From positions 62,001-126,000 of the forward strand of contig NZ_FNEY01000012.1 of NCBI RefSeq assembly GCF_900100305.1: a stretch of 64,000 bases of DNA, in the 5' to 3' direction. How positions within the stretch are numbered: the first letter of the stretch is position 1; each line of letters starts with the position of its first letter. This DNA is from Paracidovorax citrulli (lineage in GTDB: Bacteria > Pseudomonadota > Gammaproteobacteria > Burkholderiales > Burkholderiaceae_C). Positions 57,068 to 64,000 of the stretch are shown piece by piece. Position numbers and translations under genes: made by a program. The notes beneath the pieces are model-generated. The model was given only the letters and a program-made list of their open reading frames with translations. It made no database searches and was not told where the DNA came from.

Positions 57068-58141
57068 ATGTTAGTCGAGAAAAACGTCCCCCTGCAGGCC
57101 TGCAACACCTTCGGCATCGTGGCGCGCGCCCATACGCAGGTGCGTGCGCGCTCGGCCGGCGACGTGCGGGCGCTGCTCGCCGATCCGCAACTCGGCGCCG
57201 GCCCGCTGTTCGTGCTGGGCGGGGGCAGCAACATCGTGCTCACGGGCGACGTGAAGCCCGTCGTGCTCAAGATGGAGATCCCGGGCATCCGCCTGGTCGA
57301 GGAAACCCCGCGCGCCTGGATCGTGGAGGCCGGCGCGGGCGAGCGCTGGCACGACGCGGTCGCCTGGACGCTCGAGCATGGCTTTCCGGGGCTGGAGAAC
57401 CTGGCCCTCATTCCCGGCACCGTGGGCGCCGCCCCCGTGCAGAACATCGGCGCGTACGGCGTCGAGCTGCAGGACCGTTTCGACTCGCTGGACGCCATCG
57501 ACCTCGCCACGGGCCGCCCGTTCTCGCTGGACGCCGCCCAGTGCGCCTTCGGCTACCGCGACTCCGTCTTCAAGCACGCGCCCGCCGGCAACGGGGCCGA
57601 TACCGGCCTGCCCCGGGGGATGGGCCTGGCGGGCCGGGCGGTCATCACCCATGTCCGCTTCCGCCTGCCCAAGCCCTGGAGGCCCGAACTGGGCTACCTG
57701 GACCTGGAGCGCAAGCGCCAGGAGGCGGGCGTGGAGCAGCCCACGGCCCGCCAGATCTTCGACTGGGTGTGCGAGGTGCGCCGCGCCAAGCTGCCCGATC
57801 CGGCCGTGCTCGGCAATGCCGGCAGCTTCTTCAAGAACCCGACCGTGACGCCGGAGCAGTGCTCGGACATCATCGCGCGCGACCCCAAGATCGTGCACTA
57901 CCCGATGCCGGACGGCACCATCAAGCTCGCGGCCGGCTGGCTCATCGATGCCTGCGGCTGGAAGGGCAAGACCGTCGGCAAGGCCGGCGTGTACGAGAAG
58001 CAGGCCCTGGTGCTGGTCAACCGCGGCCGCGGTGGCGACAGCGTCACGGGCGGCGAGGTGATGACGCTGGCCAAGGCCATCCAGACGAGCGTCTATGAGC
58101 GCTTCGGCATCCGGCTCGAACCCGAGCCGGTCGTGGTCTGA
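57068..58141 (+). CDS. murB: UDP-N-acetylenolpyruvoylglucosamine reductase
   Basis: 357-residue FAD enzyme reducing enolpyruvyl-UDP-GlcNAc to UDP-MurNAc with NADPH for peptidoglycan. It starts [20 protein letters not shown] and has [14 protein letters not shown] and [20 protein letters not shown] for FAD. The catalytic Ser is in [11 protein letters not shown], and Glu lies near the C-terminus (RLEPEPVVV). It is the type I (E. coli-like) form. ATG at 57068 gives the full N-terminus. Confidence 0.97.
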   Translation: MLVEKNVPLQACNTFGIVARAHTQVRARSAGDVRALLADPQLGAGPLFVLGGGSNIVLTGDVKPVVLKMEIPGIRLVEETPRAWIVEAGAGERWHDAVAWTLEHGFPGLENLALIPGTVGAAPVQNIGAYGVELQDRFDSLDAIDLATGRPFSLDAAQCAFGYRDSVFKHAPAGNGADTGLPRGMGLAGRAVITHVRFRLPKPWRPELGYLDLERKRQEAGVEQPTARQIFDWVCEVRRAKLPDPAVLGNAGSFFKNPTVTPEQCSDIIARDPKIVHYPMPDGTIKLAAGWLIDACGWKGKTVGKAGVYEKQALVLVNRGRGGDSVTGGEVMTLAKAIQTSVYERFGIRLEPEPVVV

Positions 58142-58172
58142 GCCGGCCGCGAGGTCCGGGCCGCCGGACGTG

Positions 58173-58205
58173 AAAAAACCGCCCGGCCTTGCGGCGGAGC
58201 GGTTT
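58173..58205 (-). terminator. intrinsic terminator of argG
   Basis: On the minus strand AAACCGC (58205-58199) pairs with GCGGTTT (58182-58176), followed by further T to 58173. It lies about 40 nt after the argG stop and 32 nt after the convergent murB stop. Confidence 0.75.
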
Positions 58206-58245
58206 CTCCGGGAGCGTGCCTGCCGCGGACGGCAGGGCCGCGGCC

Positions 58246-60135
<1,890 letters not shown>

Positions 60136-60783
60136 TCAGCGCCAGTACGGGTCGCCCGGAGGGCCGTAGGGCCGCCCGTAGGCGTCGCGGTACTCGATCA
60201 CCGTGGCGGCCGGCGGCGTCACATAGGCGGGCGGGCCGGGCTGCGTGGACACCACCACGCCGGGCTGCACGTAGGTCGTCGTGGTGCTGCTGTACACCGG
60301 GGCGCGCGGTGCGCTCGCCAGGGGCTGCACGCTCAGCGGGATCCAGGCGCCCGGATCGTGCTGGGTGCGCGTGGTGTACTGGCGGCCTGCATATTCATAC
60401 AGCACGTCGTAGCCCACGACCCGGTTCTCGTAATGTGTCTGGTTGGAGCAGCGCGTGACGTTCTGGTACTCGGGGCGGCTGCCCTCGATGTTGTTGCCCA
60501 GTATCGCGCCGCCGATCAGGCCCAGGGCCGTGGCGGCCACCCGGCCGCCGCCCTTGCCGATCGCATTGCCGGCGGCGCCACCGGCCACGGCGCCCAGCAC
60601 GGCGCCGGCGCCGGTGGGACGGGATTCGGAATAAATCGTCTCGTTGCCGCAGACCTGCTGGGGAATGGCGACCTGCTGGGTGACGGGCGTGGCGGACAGG
60701 ACCCGGCCCTGTTCCTGCGCGTGGGCGCTCGCGGCCGCGGCGGCCATGGCGGCGAGGGCGGTCCAGGCGATGATCTTTTTCAT
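60136..60783 (-). CDS. glycine-zipper 2TM exported protein
   Basis: 215-residue envelope protein. The signal peptide MKKIIAWTALAAMAAAAASA ends at AHAQ. The glycine zipper runs from GAGAVLGAVAGGAAGNAIGK to VAATALGLIGGAILGNNI (about residues 62-101), as in SlyB/RcpA-type outer-membrane lipoprotein relatives, but no lipobox Cys is present. A Tyr/Pro/Thr-rich tail (YVQPGVVVSTQPGPP) follows. Function is unknown. ATG at 60783 has GAAAGGAG upstream. Confidence 0.85.
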   Translation of the reverse strand: MKKIIAWTALAAMAAAAASAHAQEQGRVLSATPVTQQVAIPQQVCGNETIYSESRPTGAGAVLGAVAGGAAGNAIGKGGGRVAATALGLIGGAILGNNIEGSRPEYQNVTRCSNQTHYENRVVGYDVLYEYAGRQYTTRTQHDPGAWIPLSVQPLASAPRAPVYSSTTTTYVQPGVVVSTQPGPPAYVTPPAATVIEYRDAYGRPYGPPGDPYWR

Positions 60784-60915
60784 GGAGAAGCTCCTTTCGG
60801 TCGGCATATAACGCTCCGGCCTGCAGAAAAGTTTAGGTGCCGGCCGTGAAGCTGCCGGAGGGAGGACGTAAAACTCCGTAAAGTTCGGCGCCTTTCCGGC
60901 GGAGCGGTTGCCGTG

Positions 60916-61302
60916 TCACCGCTTGGAGGCGGCCGCGAGCCGTTCGTTCCATCGGGCGTCCTGGAAGCCGACCGTCACCTCGCCGCCGGCATCGCCCGTC
61001 CATTCCACCACCGGCCGCTTGATGGCGCTGGGCTGCGCCTGCAGCAGCGCGGCGGCGCTGGCGGCGTCGCTCACCGCGGCCTGGGCCTGCGGGTCCAGCT
61101 TGCGCCAGGTGGTGCCCTGGCGGTTCACCAGGGGCTCCCAGCCCAGCGATGCCATCCAGGCGGCGAGGCGCTCCGCCGGAACGCCCTGTTTCTTGAAGTC
61201 GTGGAAGCGGTACTCGACGCCATGCTCCGCGAGCCATGCGCGGGCCTTCTTGACCGTGTCGCAGTTGGGAATGCCATAGACGATGGGGGTGGGGGTACTC
61301 AT
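60916..61302 (-). CDS. ArsC/Spx/YffB-family reductase-like protein
   Basis: 128-residue thioredoxin-fold protein of the ArsC family, YffB branch. It opens with VYGIPNCDTVKKARAWLAEH with one active Cys and no CxxC, and then YRFHDFKKQGVPAERL and IKRPVVEWTGDAGGEVTVGF. Spx and arsenate reductase share this fold; the resistance to arsenate is unproven for this branch. The start at MSTPTPIVYG (61302) is used, with longer in-frame options to 61338. Divergent from folC by 47 nt. Confidence 0.9.
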   Translation of the reverse strand: MSTPTPIVYGIPNCDTVKKARAWLAEHGVEYRFHDFKKQGVPAERLAAWMASLGWEPLVNRQGTTWRKLDPQAQAAVSDAASAAALLQAQPSAIKRPVVEWTGDAGGEVTVGFQDARWNERLAAASKR

Positions 61303-61349
61303 GCGCCCGATCATCCTGCAACGCCGCCTCGGCGACAATCGCCGGCTCT

Positions 61350-62675
61350 ATGCACACCACTTTCGACACCCTGGACGGCTGGCTGGCCCATTGCGAACGC
61401 ATCCACCCGAAAACCATCGACATGGGCCTGGAGCGGGTGGGCGAGGTGGCGCGCCGGCTCGGGCTGCGTTTCACCTGCCCCGTCATCACGGTGGCCGGCA
61501 CGAACGGCAAGGGTTCCACCTGCGCCATGCTGGAGGCGGTGGCGCTGCAGTCGGGCTACCGCACCGGCGTCTATACCTCGCCGCACCTCGTGAAGTTCGA
61601 GGAGCGCTGCCGCATCCGGGGCGAGAGTGTCGGGGCGGACGATCTGGTCCCGCACTTCGCGGCCGTGGAGGCGGCGAGAACGCATGGCGGCGCGGAGGTG
61701 TCCCTGTCCTACTTCGAGTTCACCACGCTCGCCATCCTGCGCCTCATGAGCCAGGCGGGCCTGGATGTCGCCATCCTGGAGGTGGGCCTGGGCGGCCGCC
61801 TCGACGCGACCAATGTCGTGGATACCGACTGCGCGGTCATCACCAGCATCGACATCGACCACACGGAGTTCCTGGGACCGGACCGCGAATCCATCGGCCG
61901 GGAGAAGGCCGGCATCATGCGGCCGGGCCGTCCCGCCATCGTCAGCGACCCCATGGCACCGCAGAGCGTGCTGGACCACGCGCGCGCCCTCGGAGCCGAC
62001 CTGTGGCAGTTCGGCCAGGACTTCAATTTTTCCGGCGACAAGCAGCAGTGGGCCTGGGCGGGGCGGGGTCGCCGCTATGCCGGGCTGGCCTACCCGGCAC
62101 TGCGGGGGGCCAACCAGCTGGTCAACGCCTCCGGCGTGCTGGCCGCCCTGGAGGCGCTGCGCGACCGGCTGCCGATCACGGCCCAGGCCGTGCGCACCGG
62201 CCTGGCCATGGTGGAGCTGCCGGGGCGCTTCCAGATCGTCCCGGGCCAGCCCACCCTGGTACTGGACGTGGCCCACAACCCGCATTCGGTGGCGGCGCTC
62301 ACCGCCAACCTGGACGCCATGGGCTTTTTCCCGACCACCCATGCGGTGTTCGGCGCCATGGCCGACAAGGACCTCGCTCCCATGCTGGCCCGCATCGGCC
62401 CGCTGGTGGACCGCTGGTACTTCACCGACCTGCCGACGCCGCGTGCCGAAACCGCCGCCGCCCTGCAGCAGAAGTGGAACGCCCTGCAGATCGTCGCCGG
62501 CGGACGCCGCGAAGTGCGCACCAGCCTGCACCCGGACCCATGGCAGGCGCTGCAGGCGGCCGTGGCCGCTGCAGAGCCGACTGATAGAATCGTGGTCTTT
62601 GGCTCCTTCTATACGGTCGGCGGTGTGCTGCACCACGGAACGCCCCGCCTGCAGGCCAAGCACCTGGGCACTTGA
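61350..62675 (+). CDS. folC: bifunctional dihydrofolate/folylpolyglutamate synthase
   Basis: 441-residue Mur-ligase-type enzyme that makes dihydrofolate and adds glutamates to folates. The P-loop is ITVAGTNGKGSTCAMLEAVA (about 46-65). It also has YTSPHLVKFEERCRIRGE, VAILEVGLGGRLDATNVV, and DVAHNPHSVAALTANL. Length is normal. A SPOR-domain gene follows after 32 nt, the standard folC-dedD-cvpA-purF order. Confidence 0.96.
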   Translation: MHTTFDTLDGWLAHCERIHPKTIDMGLERVGEVARRLGLRFTCPVITVAGTNGKGSTCAMLEAVALQSGYRTGVYTSPHLVKFEERCRIRGESVGADDLVPHFAAVEAARTHGGAEVSLSYFEFTTLAILRLMSQAGLDVAILEVGLGGRLDATNVVDTDCAVITSIDIDHTEFLGPDRESIGREKAGIMRPGRPAIVSDPMAPQSVLDHARALGADLWQFGQDFNFSGDKQQWAWAGRGRRYAGLAYPALRGANQLVNASGVLAALEALRDRLPITAQAVRTGLAMVELPGRFQIVPGQPTLVLDVAHNPHSVAALTANLDAMGFFPTTHAVFGAMADKDLAPMLARIGPLVDRWYFTDLPTPRAETAAALQQKWNALQIVAGGRREVRTSLHPDPWQALQAAVAAAEPTDRIVVFGSFYTVGGVLHHGTPRLQAKHLGT

Positions 62676-62707
62676 GCATCCGACAGCGCACTCCCCGCAC
62701 TGCATCC

Positions 62708-63625
62708 ATGGCATTTTTCAAGTTTCGTTGGCCCGGCCGCAAGGAGCAGCCCGAGCAGCCCGCAAAGCCCGCCAAGCGGTCGCGCGCAGGCGCCACCCAG
62801 GCCGCGGAAAGCATCGAGGCGATGCGGCGGCGCGCCCGCCATCGCCTGATCGGCGCGGCCGTACTCGTGCTGGTCGGCATCGTGGGCTTCCCGATGCTGT
62901 TCGATACCCAGCCGCGGCCCATCCCCGTGGACATCCCGATCGACATTCCCGACCGCAACAAGGTGGCGCCCCTGGTCGTGCCCGAGGCGGCCCAGGCGGC
63001 GTCCGCTCCGGCGGCCCCGGGCACCGCCGCCAAGCCCCCGGCAGCCCCCCCGGCCACGGCGGGCCTGTCCGACGGCGAGGAGGTCATCCAGCCGTCGCGC
63101 AGTGCCGCCGCGCAGGCGCCCCAGGCGCCCGCTCCGGCGCCGGCTCCTGCCGCGGCGCCGCGGCAGGAAACGCACCATGCCGACAGCCGTGCCGCGGCTT
63201 CGAAGCCCGAAGCGAAGCCGGCGAAGCCCGCCCACGAAACCCGGCCCGAAACCAGGCCCGAAACCAAGCCCGCAGTGGCCGAGGCGCGCCCGTCCGCGCC
63301 GGCTCCTGCTGCCACACCCCGCGACGACGCGGCGCGCGCCCGTGCGCTCCTCGAAGGACGCGAGGGGGCCGCGGCCGCGCACAAGGGCGACGACGGCGCG
63401 CGCCTGATCGTGCAGGTCGGTGCTTTCGCTGATGGCGACAAGGCCCGCGAAGTGCGCCAGTCGCTCGAGCGTGCGGGGCTCAAGACCTATACCCAGGTGG
63501 TGGATACCAAGGACGGCAAGCGCACGCGGGTGCGGGTCGGGCCTTTCGCCAGCAAGGCGGAGGCGGACAAGGCCGCGGCGCGCATCAAGGGCCTGGGCCT
63601 CTCGGCCTCGGTGCTTGCGCTGTAA
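62708..63625 (+). CDS. SPOR-domain cell-division protein (DedD-like)
   Basis: 305-residue inner-membrane protein with one membrane segment (about residues 47-64), a long Pro/Ala/Lys/Glu-rich periplasmic linker with a PETKPAVAEARPSA-type repeat, and a C-terminal SPOR domain (228-305) that binds denuded glycan at the septum. SPOR marks are LIVQVGAFADGDKAREVRQS and RVRVGPFASKAEADKAAARI. It lies between folC and cvpA like E. coli dedD. The gene name is inferred from position. Confidence 0.87.
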   Translation: MAFFKFRWPGRKEQPEQPAKPAKRSRAGATQAAESIEAMRRRARHRLIGAAVLVLVGIVGFPMLFDTQPRPIPVDIPIDIPDRNKVAPLVVPEAAQAASAPAAPGTAAKPPAAPPATAGLSDGEEVIQPSRSAAAQAPQAPAPAPAPAAAPRQETHHADSRAAASKPEAKPAKPAHETRPETRPETKPAVAEARPSAPAPAATPRDDAARARALLEGREGAAAAHKGDDGARLIVQVGAFADGDKAREVRQSLERAGLKTYTQVVDTKDGKRTRVRVGPFASKAEADKAAARIKGLGLSASVLAL

Positions 63626-63645
63626 CCCGCGTGGAGCGGGGCGGC

Positions 63646-64000
63646 ATGGCGGCGCTGGATTGGATCTTCGTGGCGGCGCTGCTGGCCTCCCTGCTCCTGG
63701 GGGCCTGGCGCGGGCTGGTGTACGAGGTGCTTTCGCTGGCCGGCTGGGTGGTCGCTTTTTTCGTGGCGCAGTGGTGGGCCGCCGATGCGGCGGCGCTGCT
63801 GCCGATCTCGGAGTCGGCCGGCTCCATCCGCCATGCGGCGGGTTTCCTGCTGGTTTTCGTGGGCACGGTGTTCGCTTGCGGGTTCGTCGCATGGCTGGCC
63901 AAGAAGCTGATCGAGGCGATCGGCCTGCGGCCGGCGGACCGGACGCTCGGCGCGGCGTTCGGCCTGCTGCGCGGCCTGGTGCTGCTGCTGGCCGCCACGC
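63646..64000 (+). CDS. cvpA: CvpA family membrane protein (3' end missing)
   Basis: The reading frame from ATG at 63646 (MAALDWIFVAALLASLLLGA) runs off the window after 118 codons. Hydrophobic segments alternate, and the sequence WRGLVYEVLSLAGWVVAFFV and RTLGAAFGLLRGLVLLLA is typical of CvpA, a four-helix membrane protein first found through colicin V production and usually before purF. A GGAG precedes the start. Confidence 0.93.
   Translation, partial: MAALDWIFVAALLASLLLGAWRGLVYEVLSLAGWVVAFFVAQWWAADAAALLPISESAGSIRHAAGFLLVFVGTVFACGFVAWLAKKLIEAIGLRPADRTLGAAFGLLRGLVLLLAAT

Noticed and set aside
60916-61302. Calling the ArsC-family protein an arsenate reductase
   Set aside because: The YffB/Spx branch lacks the arsenate-binding residues of ArsC and no ars genes are nearby.

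Overview
The window is 64 kb of GC-rich bacterial chromosome with dense, mostly housekeeping gene content. It looks like a betaproteobacterium of the Comamonadaceae, probably close to Acidovorax or Paracidovorax. The support is the gene order rpsB-tsf-pyrH-frr-uppS-cdsA-dxr-rseP-bamA-skp-lpxD-fabZ-lpxA-lpxB-rnhB, the neighbours folC-dedD-cvpA and pepN-fbp, a DUF1631 protein, a Bug-type periplasmic binding protein, and high GC with many ATGA start/stop overlaps. The genus is inferred from remembered gene order; no search was run.

Left part (1-9 kb): the 3' part of an EttA-type ABC-F ATPase, a DUF1631 protein with an acidic tandem repeat, an orphan TAXI binding protein coupled to a NylC-like P1 hydrolase, then a DsbA-like oxidoreductase and a zinc-motif-less metallo-beta-lactamase-fold protein, read divergently from a LysR regulator across a perfect inverted repeat. 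At 9.3-18.2 kb lies a metal-resistance island. It holds a frameshifted CusF-like protein, a DUF411 protein, a Tat-exported multicopper oxidase, a TolC-family lipoprotein and two His-rich exported proteins. A YitT protein follows, then a PIB-type Zn/Cd/Pb ATPase with a divergent MerR regulator and a clear MerR operator. An MCE operon without an ATPase gene (18.3-20.8 kb), a 61-residue membrane protein, an NAD(P)HX repair enzyme and a D-amino-acid dehydrogenase-like protein follow.

Centre (24.4-39.6 kb): one long co-directional run for translation (S2, EF-Ts, RRF), UMP kinase, isoprenoid, phospholipid and lipid A synthesis, outer-membrane assembly (RseP, BamA, Skp), RNase HII and an rRNA/tRNA methyltransferase. 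Next is a small acyl-CoA catabolic cluster (CoA transferase, Bug protein, AidB/FadE-like dehydrogenase) with its LysR regulator. A bidirectional terminator and tRNA-Thr(CGU) come after it, then fbp and pepN on the minus strand.

Between pepN and prfB, in the same direction, sits a lower-GC two-gene module: an AAA/SMC-like ATPase and a DUF4276 TOPRIM-like protein, overlapping by 4 nt. Its architecture resembles split OLD/PARIS-type anti-phage systems, and it is the best candidate in the window for an undescribed system. prfB itself carries the classic programmed +1 frameshift.

Right part (51.6-64 kb): endonuclease VIII-like glycosylase, aldo/keto reductase, YbaK, PlsY, a degenerate HD-domain protein, a retropepsin-like protease, YajQ, MurB, ArgG, PpnP, a glycine-zipper protein, an ArsC/Spx-like reductase, FolC, a SPOR-domain protein and the start of CvpA. 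No insertion sequence, CRISPR array or prophage was seen.
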